Shown: positions 50,199 through 59,511, counted from the first letter of the stretch. The stretch is DNA of 64,000 nt from Verrucomicrobium sp. (GCA_017849585.1 JAFIGT010000021.1:1-64000); one strand, 5' to 3'. Translations and numbers: made by a program. Notes: a model not told the origin generated them from the letters alone.

Positions 50199-51593
50199 TT
50201 ACTGCCGGCTTGCCACCCGCTTCGCAATATCCAACGCACGCCGTGCACATTCCGAGATGGCAATCGGGTGGTAATCGATCAGTTCGGAATTCAGCGTGTC
50301 GTTCAGACGCGCGGTCCAATGCTCCGGGGCTTGTCTCGCTCCAGTAATGGCCCCCACAATGGAGCCGACGGTCGCTCCGTTGCAGTCGGTATCCCATCCG
50401 CCCATCACTGCCAGCGTAATGCCCTTGGCGAAATCTCCGCCCGAGAGCAGAAGCGCGGCCACGCACAAGGCGGCATTATTATTGGTGTGCACTGGGTGAT
50501 AGTGTCCGAGCAAATCGTAGATCGCGGAGATGATGGATTCGAATTGCACGGGGTCGCAGTGATATCGATCGCAGATGGCGATGACCTGACGCATTTCTGC
50601 ATGTAGTCGTGACGTGGCCGGAATTTCAGCCAGGCCAGCCTCAATGATTTCGCGCACGTTGCTCGTAGCGAACGCAGCCGCGATCATCGCGGCACAAAAC
50701 ATCGCACCGTAAATACCGCTCTTCACATGGGTCATTCTTGCGTCGCGCCAAGCTAGATCCGCGGCGAGTTCCGGATTTCCCGGAGCCGCGTAGCCGTAAG
50801 AGTCGACGCGAATTTGTGCGCCGATCCATTCGCGATAGGGATTGAAATGGGTGGCGACCCAGTTCCAGTCCACCTCTTGCTTCAGATTGTCGATGTTGTG
50901 AAAACGATAGCGCATGACGAGGTTGCGATACGCCTGGGTTTCGGCGGTGCAGAGCTGCGCATAGCAGAGCTGTCCAATCCATGCCCGGGCCACCTCCCAC
51001 GTTGAAAACTGGTGCCCATGTTGGAGGAGAATGCGTTGGCCGAGGACGGTATAGCGAATGTCGTCATCGGTTTGCATGTAGGCGATTTCATCGCGTGTCG
51101 AGGGGCGGCAGATGCTCGGCCCTGTCTTGTCTTCGGCGGGCGAATGCGCTGGAACATAATCACGGATCGGCCATTCCTCGGGTGAAATTGCGGTGAGGTA
51201 CGCCTGCGTCATTTGATATGAATGCAGCCCATTGCGGCCATACATGAAATTCTCCAAGGGTTTGCCCAAGGCGCAGCCGACGCAGCGCCCCAGCCAGGCG
51301 CCGTACATTTTGTCTCCGAGGGAATGATCCCTCCAATCAACGGTGAATCTTGGACGTTTCCCTTGGCGCAGTTGACGAATGGATTCCAGGTCACTCGGTT
51401 CTTGGAACGGAAAATCCGGACGCATGGGAAGGGCTAGGAATTTTTCGTGCAACATTTCGAACTGGTGGAGATCGGGATTGGCGGTTTCGATTTCCTTACG
51501 GAGGGTTTCGAGTGCGATCAGGTCTTTGCCCTCTTCACGGGATTGGGCGAGTTCGGCTTCAATTAAGTAGGCAGTCTTTTCGTAACCGGGCAT
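50199..51593 (-). CDS. ADP-ribosylglycohydrolase-family protein
   Basis: 464 residues. Residues about 1-90 are a helical extension not typical of the family. The ARH-type all-alpha domain then starts with LGDKMYGAWLGRCVGCALGKPLE; the metal-binding acidic residues follow in MQTDDDIRYTVLG and in the C-terminal GGWDTDCNGATVGSIVGA. The family removes ADP-ribose from proteins or acts on related nucleotides, using two Mg ions. The last 50 residues carry NDTLNSELIDYHPI. It is cytoplasmic, with no obvious partner; the chemoreceptor gene 120 bp upstream is on the same strand. Family assignment is firm, substrate unknown. Confidence 0.85.
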   Translation of the reverse strand: MPGYEKTAYLIEAELAQSREEGKDLIALETLRKEIETANPDLHQFEMLHEKFLALPMRPDFPFQEPSDLESIRQLRQGKRPRFTVDWRDHSLGDKMYGAWLGRCVGCALGKPLENFMYGRNGLHSYQMTQAYLTAISPEEWPIRDYVPAHSPAEDKTGPSICRPSTRDEIAYMQTDDDIRYTVLGQRILLQHGHQFSTWEVARAWIGQLCYAQLCTAETQAYRNLVMRYRFHNIDNLKQEVDWNWVATHFNPYREWIGAQIRVDSYGYAAPGNPELAADLAWRDARMTHVKSGIYGAMFCAAMIAAAFATSNVREIIEAGLAEIPATSRLHAEMRQVIAICDRYHCDPVQFESIISAIYDLLGHYHPVHTNNNAALCVAALLLSGGDFAKGITLAVMGGWDTDCNGATVGSIVGAITGARQAPEHWTARLNDTLNSELIDYHPIAISECARRALDIAKRVASRQ

Positions 51594-51713
51594 GGGTGTT
51601 CTTTCGTGTAATGAGGATGACGCCAGAACACTAATGCCGATATTGCGGTGTTTCTAACGATTTTCGGCTAAAAACCGCGCAAAAACGACCATCACGCAGA
51701 TCGCTGCTAACGA

Positions 51714-53363
51714 TTAACCGGCTTCAATTTCGTCAGTCGTGGAGCGCGGTTTGACAATTTCAGTATGGGACCGGGGCGGAGTTGGGGTGGAGATGGGATC
51801 GTTGATGCCGGGGGTAGAATTACCTGGCTCGTCCTGGGCGACAATGGTTTGACCATTCACGAGCGACAGGAGTTCATTGACGGAAATTTTAAGAGTCTGG
51901 GATTGGGCATGTAATTCCACGGTGGCACTGGCGCATTCTTCAGCGCAGGCGGCATTCGATTGGGTCACCTTGTCAATCTGGGTCATGGCAATATTGATTT
52001 GATCCACGCCCTGGCTTTGCTCGCGAGAGGCTTGGGCGATTTCGGCAACGAGGGTGTCCACTTGATGGGCTTTCTGGACAATCTCGCGCAAGCTCGCGGC
52101 GGCTTCTTTACTGAGGCGGGCGCCTTGTTCGCTGCGGGTGGTGGAGTTCTGAATCATCTCAGAGGTCTCTTTGGCGGCGAGGGCACTGCGTTGGGCGAGG
52201 TTGCGCACTTCATCAGCCACGACGGCGAAACCTAATCCGGCTTCTCCTGCGCGTGCGGCTTCGACGGCGGCATTGAGTGCGAGCAGATTGGTTTGAAAAG
52301 CGATTTCATCGATTGTCTTGATGATCTTGGAAACATTTTGTCCGGAGGCCTGAATGGCTTCCATGGCTTGGAGCATTTTCTCCATTTGGTTGGAGCCGTT
52401 ATCGGCGGCCTGACGGGTTTGCGAGGCAATCTCTTTGGCGGTTTGCGCGTTTTCGGCATTGCGTTTGGTCATGCTCGACATTTGTTCCAGCGAGGCGCTG
52501 GTCTCTTCGAGAGAGGCGGCCTGTTGACTGGCGCCTTCGGCGAGACGAGTGCTGGAGTTGGCAATATCGGAGGCGGAGAGGGCGGTTTGGTGGCTGGCCT
52601 CCCCGATCTGATCAACGGCATGAGTGAGGGGGGCGACAATGGCGTGGCGGTTGAACCAGGTGAAGCCGCCTCCGATGAGAAGAACCAGCGGAATCATCCA
52701 TGCTACGGTTCGCAGAAAACTGTCGGTGACCACGTCATCGATCGGTTTCAAACTCGATTTTAGGACGAAGGCTCCATGCATTTCTCCGACGCGCCAATCT
52801 TCCATCGGGAATCCAACAAAATCCTTGCCGTCGCCTGTGGGACTGTTCTTCGGGTCGCCATGGCAGGCGAGGCAGTCGGCGGTGAGTCGGATGGGGCGTG
52901 CGTAGATGATCTGATTTCGGGCCGTGTCGACGAGAAAATATTCATCCGCTTTTGTGTTTTCTAAATACTCCAGGATCTTGGCTTCTTCGGCGGTGGGTTC
53001 ATTTTTGGCATTACGGGCCTGGCGTTTGGGAACGCGAAAATTGAAGTCCTGTTTCTCGGCCACTGTCTTGATTGAGTTCCATGCCGCCACGACTGGAATC
53101 GTGTTATAAAGGGCGGTGGAACGAAGGTCGCGGGCCTGCCTGGCTTCCGCCAACAGCTTGGCATCATTGAAGACCTTTTGCTGGTTGAGCGTACTGATCG
53201 ACTCGCGAACATTCTCGGCCTGCAACAGGGCGCTGCGCATGGTATTTCGAGTGAGGATGATGCCTTGCTGGCGAATGACATTGCGTTGGATCACAAGTCC
53301 TGTGACGGTGGCGAGGCAGACAGCACCGATGGACGCAACAATGATTTTGGTTCCCAGTTTCAT
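51714..53363 (-). CDS. Methyl-accepting chemotaxis protein with haem c-type sensor domain
   Basis: 549 residues. Membrane anchor about 7-26, periplasmic domain 30-215, second helix about 218-236, then a cytoplasmic signalling region. The sensor resembles the Tll0287-like/DUF3365 fold and carries [11 protein letters not shown] (Cys164, Cys167, His168), a haem c attachment motif; redox or gas sensing is likely. The signalling tip is canonical: [20 protein letters not shown]. No CheR-binding pentapeptide is at the C-terminus. Only a short stretch after helix 2 separates it from the coiled coil, so a classical HAMP is reduced or absent. It faces away from the flagellar operon. Confidence 0.9.
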   Translation of the reverse strand: MKLGTKIIVASIGAVCLATVTGLVIQRNVIRQQGIILTRNTMRSALLQAENVRESISTLNQQKVFNDAKLLAEARQARDLRSTALYNTIPVVAAWNSIKTVAEKQDFNFRVPKRQARNAKNEPTAEEAKILEYLENTKADEYFLVDTARNQIIYARPIRLTADCLACHGDPKNSPTGDGKDFVGFPMEDWRVGEMHGAFVLKSSLKPIDDVVTDSFLRTVAWMIPLVLLIGGGFTWFNRHAIVAPLTHAVDQIGEASHQTALSASDIANSSTRLAEGASQQAASLEETSASLEQMSSMTKRNAENAQTAKEIASQTRQAADNGSNQMEKMLQAMEAIQASGQNVSKIIKTIDEIAFQTNLLALNAAVEAARAGEAGLGFAVVADEVRNLAQRSALAAKETSEMIQNSTTRSEQGARLSKEAAASLREIVQKAHQVDTLVAEIAQASREQSQGVDQINIAMTQIDKVTQSNAACAEECASATVELHAQSQTLKISVNELLSLVNGQTIVAQDEPGNSTPGINDPISTPTPPRSHTEIVKPRSTTDEIEAG

Positions 53364-53728
53364 AGTGTGTAGAGAGGATCGAGCGTTGGTGTGGGACGGC
53401 GCCAGTGGTGCTATCGGTAGGCTTCGCTAAGGAAATGAGGTAAATAACACGAAATAGCTCTAATGTTCCCCATTGGGTTTCTCTCTGTCAAGAGTCTATA
53501 TGTCTGATGCTGAGGAGTAAGTTTGAGGCGTGTTCCGGCAATTGTTGCCCGGTGAGCTGGGAGGAAATTTCCAGTCGTGCCGAGTTCGAAAGGGAAAGAA
53601 TTACCGTTTTTATCGGGAAGAAAAAACGCCATGCCAAATACTTTGAAGCTCGATGTCGCTTGCAAACAATAGGTTGTGTGAGTTGAGTGAAAAATGAGTC
53701 CGGGCTAGGCACCTGATTTGCGCTAGAG
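53364..53728. other. 365-bp gap between the chemoreceptor and the flagellar operon
   Basis: Carries a sigma-54-like promoter near its right end (53708-53721). Small reading frames on the minus strand in this gap look random. I see no RNA gene. Confidence 0.5.
53708..53721 (+). promoter_or_regulatory. Candidate sigma-54 promoter of the flagellar operon
   Basis: GGCAC, five bases, TTGC: the nine core bases of the -24/-12 element at the exact spacing (GG to GC of 12 bases). A start would fall near 53733, inside the first reading frame, so translation would begin at a later codon such as ATG 53780. Confidence 0.4.
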
Positions 53729-54025
53729 ATGGCGATGAGTTCACTATCCTCTGCTGTGGGTTTCGTACCGAAGACTGTAATGCTGGCTGGATTGGCGGGC
53801 ATTCTGACTGGATTGGTCATCAGCTCCCTAAACCAAGATAGTTTAGGATGGTCGTTGTTACGGACGTCGGCGCTGGGCGTCTTTTTCGCTCTCGCCGCCC
53901 GGCATTTACTCTACCAGTCATTGCGTGCCTGGTTGGAGACGAAGATGGAGCTCGTCACCAAGAAAGCGGAAGACGCGGCCAAAGGGCAGGCAGCCAAGGC
54001 CGGAGTTCCCGCACAAACTAAGTAA
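53729..54025 (+). CDS. Small membrane protein at the head of the flagellar operon
   Basis: 98 residues from ATG 53729, or 81 from ATG 53780, which would fit the sigma-54-like promoter better. Two predicted membrane helices (VMLAGLAGILTGLVISS and LGVFFALAARHLLYQS) are followed by a hydrophilic Lys/Ala-rich tail (KKAEDAAKGQAAKAG). I recognise no family. It lies 13 bp before fliA on the same strand, so it is probably co-transcribed; an accessory role in motor assembly is only suggested by position. Confidence 0.6.
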   Translation: MAMSSLSSAVGFVPKTVMLAGLAGILTGLVISSLNQDSLGWSLLRTSALGVFFALAARHLLYQSLRAWLETKMELVTKKAEDAAKGQAAKAGVPAQTK

Positions 54026-54038
54026 CCAGGAGTAGACC

Positions 54039-54824
54039 ATGACACCCCAGATTGAATTGGACTCAAAACGGGAATCGGTAGAGGCGTTGGAAATTCGGAG
54101 CCGGGGCGCGGCCTCGGACCGGGAGCAGGCGATCGAATCGATGCTTCCATTGGTGAAGCACATTGTGGCGAGGCTGGCGATTTATCTGCCCCCGCACATT
54201 TCACGCGATGATCTCGCCAGTGCTGGTATCGTAGGCTTGATCGATGCGGTGGATCGCTATTCCGATGACAAGGGGTGCAGCCTCAAGACGTACTGCTCGA
54301 TCCGCATTCGCGGAGCTATTTTGGATGAATTACGTCGCCTCGATTGGGTGCCTCGCTCGGTGCATCGCGATGCGCGGCGGTTGGCCGAGACGCAGGAGCT
54401 TCTGGCCCAACAATTGGGTCGTGAACCCGATGATCACGAGATTCGGGAGAAGATGGGGCTTGAAAGCGAGGAATGGGAGGAATTGCTGGAGCGTGTCAAA
54501 CCGCTCTCGTACTTCTCGCTTCAGGAGGCAGCCAGTCAGGGTGATGATGTGAACCCGCTCCTGCATGAGGAGATTCTCGCCGATCCACGTGCCAGTGATG
54601 CAGTGACCTCACTTTTGCAAGAGGAAGACAAGTCGATCCTGCGGGTTCAGTTGCAGGAGCTTCCGCCGCAGCAGTTGCAGGTGTTGACCCTCTACTATAT
54701 GGAGGATCTGCGGCTGAAGGAAATCGCGGAAATCCTGAATCTGACGGAATCGCGGGTTTCACAGATTCACACTCTCGCCATCAACCGGCTTCGCGCAGCC
54801 TTCATGCGCAAACGCCGCCAGTAA
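54039..54824 (+). CDS. fliA: Flagellar sigma factor FliA (sigma-28)
   Basis: 261 residues. Region 2 (about 35-110): LVKHIVARLAIYLPPHISRDDLASAG, then GLIDAVDRYSDDKG, SLKTYCSIRIRGAILDELRRLDWVPR, the FliA/WhiG signature. Region 3 (about 115-165): ETQELLAQQLGREPDDHEI. Region 4 (about 205-255): LPPQQLQVLTLYYMEDLRLKEIAEILNLTESRVSQIH. It directs RNA polymerase to late flagellar and chemotaxis genes. It is followed 12 bp later by motA. No anti-sigma FlgM gene is in the visible part. Confidence 0.94.
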   Translation: MTPQIELDSKRESVEALEIRSRGAASDREQAIESMLPLVKHIVARLAIYLPPHISRDDLASAGIVGLIDAVDRYSDDKGCSLKTYCSIRIRGAILDELRRLDWVPRSVHRDARRLAETQELLAQQLGREPDDHEIREKMGLESEEWEELLERVKPLSYFSLQEAASQGDDVNPLLHEEILADPRASDAVTSLLQEEDKSILRVQLQELPPQQLQVLTLYYMEDLRLKEIAEILNLTESRVSQIHTLAINRLRAAFMRKRRQ

Positions 54825-54836
54825 AGGTGACCGACT

Positions 54837-55700
54837 ATGTTGGTCATCATTGGCTGGCTCATCGTTACAGGCGCGGTAATCGGCGGCTTCATGTATTCCG
54901 GAGGCCGTCCGATGGCCCTGTTTGTCATCGGAGAGTACGCGATCATTTTGGGCGTGGCGCTGGGCTACATGGTGGCCGCAAGTCCGATGCATGTGCTCAA
55001 GCTGGCGCTCAGCAAAGTGCTGACCGCGTTCAAGGGCTCTCCTTACAGCAAGGACATGTATCTCGATGTCATCAAGCCGCTCTATGAGCTGTTCATGGTG
55101 GCACGTGAACAGGGAGTGGTGGGCATTGAAGAGCATGTGGCGAATCCACACGAGAGCTTGATCTTCAAAAAATATCCCAAGTTCCTCGCGGATCATCATG
55201 CCGTGGCTTTTATGCAGGATGCCCTGCGACCGATCATTGATGGTCGCGTGAAGGGCGATCAACTCAAGGCTACGCTTGACGAGGACCTGGATCGGATCTA
55301 CGCGCACAATGCCCACCCGGTCGCCGTGATGACGAAGATCGGCGACGCCTTGCCAGGCATCGGTATCGTCGCGGCCGTGTTGGGCATCGTGATCACGATG
55401 AGCAGCATCGGCGGATCAAAAGAGGAGATCGGCCATCACGTGGCGAGTGCATTGGTGGGCACCTTCCTCGGCATTTTGGTCAGCTACGGGTACATGCAAC
55501 CGTTGATTACGAATATCGAGTTTATCAATGACGATGAGCTGAATTATTACCAGGTGATGAGCAACGTGATCGTTTCCTACGCTGCCGGAGCTCCGCCCAT
55601 GATGGCGGCAGAATCCGGACGGCGGGCGATCCCCGGAGACAGGCAACCAACCAGTGAGGAATTGGAGGCTTTGCTGAAGTCAGTAACCCCGCACCGGTAA
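54837..55700 (+). CDS. motA: Flagellar motor stator protein MotA
   Basis: 287 residues with four membrane helices (two at about 3-50, two at about 165-225). Conserved pieces: GEYAIILGVALGYMVAASP, LFMVAREQGVVGIEEHVANP (cytoplasmic domain) and GIVAAVLGIVITM, with ALVGTFLGILVSYG. It forms the proton (or sodium) channel with MotB and provides torque to the rotor. It is followed 12 bp later by motB. The size is normal for the family. Confidence 0.95.
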   Translation: MLVIIGWLIVTGAVIGGFMYSGGRPMALFVIGEYAIILGVALGYMVAASPMHVLKLALSKVLTAFKGSPYSKDMYLDVIKPLYELFMVAREQGVVGIEEHVANPHESLIFKKYPKFLADHHAVAFMQDALRPIIDGRVKGDQLKATLDEDLDRIYAHNAHPVAVMTKIGDALPGIGIVAAVLGIVITMSSIGGSKEEIGHHVASALVGTFLGILVSYGYMQPLITNIEFINDDELNYYQVMSNVIVSYAAGAPPMMAAESGRRAIPGDRQPTSEELEALLKSVTPHR

Positions 55701-55712
55701 AACCAAGGAAGA

Positions 55713-56492
55713 ATGGGAAAACGCGGACATGGCGGGCATCATGGCGGAGCGTGGAAAGTGGCATATGCCGACTTTGTCACGTCCATGATGGCGCTTTTTC
55801 TCGTGCTGTGGCTGGTCAGCAGCGATCAAGAAACGCGCGAGGCAGTGGAAGCTTATTTCCGTGGGGAAAAAGTTGGCGCAGCCATGAAGCGGCCGGGAGC
55901 GATTCACGAGTCAGATAGCAAGGCGTTCAAGCCGAAGCCGGATGACCGCGCGAGCAAAAATCTGGCCGTGCTGGAAAAATTCAACCGATCGATGGAGCGA
56001 CTGCGCGATCAACTCAATAACAGCAGCGAAGCGGGAGAGGATTTGATCCGCTTTGAATTTCTCGCTGATGGAGTGCGCATTGTGGCCATCGATCGTTCCC
56101 GCAAACCGTTTTTTCTCCCCGGCACGCCGGACTTCACCGACTTCGGTCTTTTCGTGATGAACACGATTGCGTGGGAGGTGGAACGACATCCGTACATGGT
56201 GGAGGTGGAAGGCCATACTCAAAAAGGGGCGGATGGTGTCGTGAATGAAAATCATAGTGTATCGGATGTGGCGTGGGATTTGTCCACACGCCGCGCCATG
56301 GCGGCGCGAAAGGCATTGCAAGGGGGCGGCGTCGATGATACTCAGTTCTGGCGCGTTGCCGGTTATGCGGACCGCCAGCCGATCAACCAGGAAAAACCTG
56401 AGGCGGAAGAGAACCGGCGGATTAGCGTGGTTATCCGACCGAAGTTGGATGATCAGATCGATGAATTAAAAGCCACCTTTGCCAATCCATGA
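55713..56492 (+). CDS. motB: Flagellar motor stator protein MotB
   Basis: 259 residues. The single membrane helix contains the essential ion-binding aspartate: VAYADFVTSMMALFLVLWLV (Asp20). A plug/linker region (about 45-120) and an OmpA-like peptidoglycan-binding domain (about 130-250) with VEVEGHTQKGADG, WDLSTRRAMAARKAL and VAGYADRQPINQEKPEAEENRRI follow. It anchors the stator to the cell wall. Its stop overlaps the start of the next small gene (ATGA). Confidence 0.95.
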   Translation: MGKRGHGGHHGGAWKVAYADFVTSMMALFLVLWLVSSDQETREAVEAYFRGEKVGAAMKRPGAIHESDSKAFKPKPDDRASKNLAVLEKFNRSMERLRDQLNNSSEAGEDLIRFEFLADGVRIVAIDRSRKPFFLPGTPDFTDFGLFVMNTIAWEVERHPYMVEVEGHTQKGADGVVNENHSVSDVAWDLSTRRAMAARKALQGGGVDDTQFWRVAGYADRQPINQEKPEAEENRRISVVIRPKLDDQIDELKATFANP

Positions 56493-56755
56493 AACCGAAT
56501 CCCGGAGCCCCAGTTCGCATTCAGAAAGCGGGAGTGCCCAATCTCGCTTGCGAGCATGGCGAGGCGTCGATGGAGGCAAAGGGGGCGAGTAAGCCCATAT
56601 CGGTTGCTTCAGCGGCTAAATCGGTGGCCGAACCCAAAGTGGAAGTTCGTGAAGTTGAGTCCGGGATTTTTGAGATTACCGTTACCTGCCGTTGTGGGGA
56701 GCGTGCGGTTGTTCGGTGCGAGAGTCTTGGGGTGGAATCGGGAAAAAAATCCTGA
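56489..56755 (+). CDS. Small Cys-containing protein, possibly frame-broken
   Basis: 88 residues as read. No family recognised. Cys at LACEHG and a cluster VTCRCGERAVVRC could bind a metal. ATGA overlap with motB shows co-translation. The frame ends SGKKS just after a run of seven A (56744-56750). In the -1 frame the same codons continue for 46 residues (ILIAKPVKEPVDVVKS..., stop at 56886) with coding-like third positions, so the true product may be about 133 residues. A sequencing undercall, a real frameshift or -1 recoding on A-AAA-AAA are all possible. Confidence 0.6.
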   Translation: MKPNPGAPVRIQKAGVPNLACEHGEASMEAKGASKPISVASAAKSVAEPKVEVREVESGIFEITVTCRCGERAVVRCESLGVESGKKS

Positions 56756-56943
56756 TTGCCAAGCCGGTGAAGGAGCCGGTCGATGTCGTGAAGAGTATTT
56801 TTTTCCAGTTGGAAAAAATCAAATCGGAAGGAATCTCCATTCAGTCTGTCCCGGAGATCTTGTTTTTCCTTCGACTACCAGAGTAGAACGGATTTTTTGC
56901 CGGGTTGCGAAGTGCTGGCATGGGCTTTGCGAAAGAAAGGCTG

Positions 56944-57717
56944 ATGAATGTTGGCCTTTATCAATCGGTAGGTGGGCTCAAGGCATATTGGGAGCAGCAA
57001 CATACCATTGCGGCCAACCTTTCCCGTGCGACTATTCCGGGGAATCGCCAGAGTGTGACGGCATTCATGGCGGCCGATGCGGCGGGCGGCCCGGCTACGG
57101 GGACTCCGGCCAAAGTCGGAGTGGCAGAAAGCAATCGCGTGGTGGTGGCTCCGCCGGTAACCACGCAAACCATGACCGATTTTTCGCAGGGCCAGCTTGA
57201 GCCGACGGGCGATCCGCTTCATCTCGCGATTGAGGGTAGCGGTTTATTTACGATCCGCGAAAAGAACGGCACGGTGAGCTACACGCGCAATGGATCGTTC
57301 CGTTGGAATACCGATGGACGCATCACGACTGAGGATGGCGCCGAGTTGCTGGGTGAGGGTAAAAAGCCGATTTCTATTTCCACCACAAAGGGACTGCGTA
57401 TTGACGAGGCCGGTTCGGTTTTTGTCGATGATCTTGCCTCGGGAAAGATTACGCTGACGCGCTTTAAGAATCCCGCGATGGAATTGAGCGAGGCTGGAAA
57501 CGGGCGATTTACCAAGAACGAAGGTGTGAAGGAGTTGACGGACTCAAGCCCGATTCCAGACACGATCCGTTCAGGTTATTTGGAAAGCAGTAACGGGAAT
57601 TCGATCACTCACATGGTTAGCATGATTGATGTGATGCGAGCCTACGAGGCGAATCAGAAGATGTTGATGGCTGTGGACGATGCCACCGGCAAGCTCATTA
57701 AGGCGACAGGAGTCTAG
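56944..57717 (+). CDS. flgF: Flagellar proximal rod protein FlgF
   Basis: 257 residues from ATG 56944, preceded by AAAGAAAGG; the frame is open further upstream, but MNVGLYQSVGGLKAYW is the natural N-terminus. The usual rod motif at the start (NNLANxxTxGF type) is altered to AANLSRATIPGNRQS. The middle matches FlgF/FlgG (LEPTGDPLHLAIEGSGLFTIR, SYTRNGSFRWNTDGRI) and the C-terminus has GYLESSNGNSITHMVSMIDVMRAYEANQKM. It builds the rod between the membrane and the outer rings. flgG follows after 5 bp. Confidence 0.9.
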   Translation: MNVGLYQSVGGLKAYWEQQHTIAANLSRATIPGNRQSVTAFMAADAAGGPATGTPAKVGVAESNRVVVAPPVTTQTMTDFSQGQLEPTGDPLHLAIEGSGLFTIREKNGTVSYTRNGSFRWNTDGRITTEDGAELLGEGKKPISISTTKGLRIDEAGSVFVDDLASGKITLTRFKNPAMELSEAGNGRFTKNEGVKELTDSSPIPDTIRSGYLESSNGNSITHMVSMIDVMRAYEANQKMLMAVDDATGKLIKATGV

Positions 57718-57722
57718 TTCAT

Positions 57723-58508
57723 ATGATACGCGCACTATGGTCATCCGCCAGCGGTATGCAGGCACAGCAGACGAATATCGATGTCATTTCCAATAACCTC
57801 GCGAACGTCAACACCACTGGCTACAAACGCTCCTCCGCGCAATTCGAGGATTTGATGTATCAGACGGAAATCGCCCCAGGCAACAAGCTTGGCGACGGTT
57901 CCACTGTACCGACCGGCATTCAGATCGGGTACGGTTCGCGCACAGTGGCGACGAGCAAATCGTTCGACCAGGGTGATCTCCAGCAGACAGGCGGCACACT
58001 CGATGTGGCAATTCAGGGGCGAGGGTTCTTTCGCATTGAGTTGCCGGATGGAACAATCGCCTACACGCGCGACGGTTCGTTCAAGATGAACCAGAGCGGC
58101 CAGATCGTGACGAATCGTGGCTACAAGGTCTCAGGTACGGATACGATCGATCCGCAGGCGACGGACGTTAGCATCGCGCGAGACGGTTCCATGTCGGTCG
58201 TGGTCAACGGGGCGACGCAGAATTTGTCGCCGGTGACTTTGACCGATTTTCCGAATCCGGCAGGTCTGCGCAATATCGGCGATAATCTCTATTTGGAAAC
58301 GGATGCTTCCGGAACACCGCAGAGTGGGTTGACTCCTGGTGTGAATGGAGAGGGGACGCTGGCGCAGGGCTATCTGGAAAGTTCCAACGTCCAGATTGTG
58401 ACCGAAATGGTGAAGATGATCCAAGCCCAGCGTGCCTACGAAATCAATTCGAAGTCGATTCAGACTTCGGACGAAATGCTCGGCATTGCCAATAACCTCA
58501 AGCGGTAA
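57723..58508 (+). CDS. flgG: Flagellar distal rod protein FlgG
   Basis: 261 residues, the standard size. N-terminus MIRALWSSASGMQAQQ, then the rod signature DVISNNLANVNTTGYKR, LQQTGGTLDVAIQGRGFF, AYTRDGSFKMNQSG, and a C-terminus with GYLESSNVQIVTEMVKMIQAQRAYEINSKSI. It forms the distal rod beneath the hook. All motifs are intact, in contrast to flgF. flgA follows 7 bp later. Confidence 0.97.
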   Translation: MIRALWSSASGMQAQQTNIDVISNNLANVNTTGYKRSSAQFEDLMYQTEIAPGNKLGDGSTVPTGIQIGYGSRTVATSKSFDQGDLQQTGGTLDVAIQGRGFFRIELPDGTIAYTRDGSFKMNQSGQIVTNRGYKVSGTDTIDPQATDVSIARDGSMSVVVNGATQNLSPVTLTDFPNPAGLRNIGDNLYLETDASGTPQSGLTPGVNGEGTLAQGYLESSNVQIVTEMVKMIQAQRAYEINSKSIQTSDEMLGIANNLKR

Positions 58509-58515
58509 CCTTGTT

Positions 58516-59511
58516 ATGTTTATACTCTGGTTTCAGTCGTACCTGCGCAAACGTCCGTATGGCGGCACGTTCTTCATTCAGTTCCTTCCAGCGTTGGCTG
58601 TGCTGTGCCTGCTTTCTCCTGTCACGGCGGCAGTCGTTGAGCTCAAGGAGAATGTGGCGATTTCTGGTGGCGCGGTTTTACTTGGAGACATTGCGACGGT
58701 GACTGGTGCGGCTCCGGCCGATTTGGCCGCTCTGCCGTTGGGCGCGTCTCCGCTGGCTGGCACGGCTACACGTTGGACCCGCGATGCGGTTGCGCAGGTG
58801 ATTTTGGCGAAGTACCCGCAGGAAAAGATTACCTGGCAGGGGGGCGTCCTCTGGTGCCGTGTGGAGCGACCGGGACGCTCCTTGCAAGGCGAGGAAGTGC
58901 AGGCTCGACTCGAAGAGGAATTGACGAAGATCACTCGTGGCGCAGGCGAAGCGCGGGTAAAGGAAATCAATAGTTGGAGCGACCTGGTTGTTCCGCAAGG
59001 ACCGTTGGAGTTCAGCTTTGAATTTGCTTCCACCACGTTGAGGAGTGCATGGGCTGGGGCGAACATGAAGATCACCATCAACGGCGAACCGGTGCTTGCG
59101 CGGTCGGTGCGTTTCCGCTGGTCGTGGATGCGTCCGGGCTGGCAGGCGAAGACGAATCTTGCAGCGGGGCAACCGCTCGATCTGAAGGATTTTGAAGCGG
59201 TGACAGTCGATGTATTGACGCAACCGACTCCCATATATATCGGGGAGGAATTGCCCCAAGATTCCTGTCTGACACGCGGCTGCGTGGCGGGGCGGTTGTT
59301 GACTGCTGGAGATATGAAGCCTCAGACGCTCGTGAAGCGTGGCAGCCCGGTGACATTGCGGTACACGAAGGGTGGGCTGACGATCCAGTTGCAGGCACTC
59401 GCACTGCAGGATGGGGCGCGTGGGCAGATCATTGCCGTGCAAAACGCGACGACCCGCAAGAAGTTAATGGCCCGTGTGACCGATGAAATGACACTCGATT
59501 ATGTGCAATAA
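58516..59511 (+). CDS. flgA: P-ring assembly chaperone FlgA
   Basis: 331 residues from ATG 58516, which begins a signal-anchor (FIQFLPALAVLCLLSPVTAA). The C-terminal half is the SAF-type FlgA domain: AKTNLAAGQPLDLKDFE, CVAGRLLTAGDMKPQTLVKRGSPVTLRY and ALQDGARGQIIAVQN, then KKLMARVTDEMTLDYVQ. It is a periplasmic chaperone for the FlgI ring. Its end overlaps the flgH start by 11 bp. The N-terminal half is less conserved. Confidence 0.9.
   Translation: MFILWFQSYLRKRPYGGTFFIQFLPALAVLCLLSPVTAAVVELKENVAISGGAVLLGDIATVTGAAPADLAALPLGASPLAGTATRWTRDAVAQVILAKYPQEKITWQGGVLWCRVERPGRSLQGEEVQARLEEELTKITRGAGEARVKEINSWSDLVVPQGPLEFSFEFASTTLRSAWAGANMKITINGEPVLARSVRFRWSWMRPGWQAKTNLAAGQPLDLKDFEAVTVDVLTQPTPIYIGEELPQDSCLTRGCVAGRLLTAGDMKPQTLVKRGSPVTLRYTKGGLTIQLQALALQDGARGQIIAVQNATTRKKLMARVTDEMTLDYVQ

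Noticed and set aside
53411-53665. 84-residue minus-strand frame before the flagellar operon
   Set aside because: Overlaps another random frame, lacks a ribosome site and conserved features.
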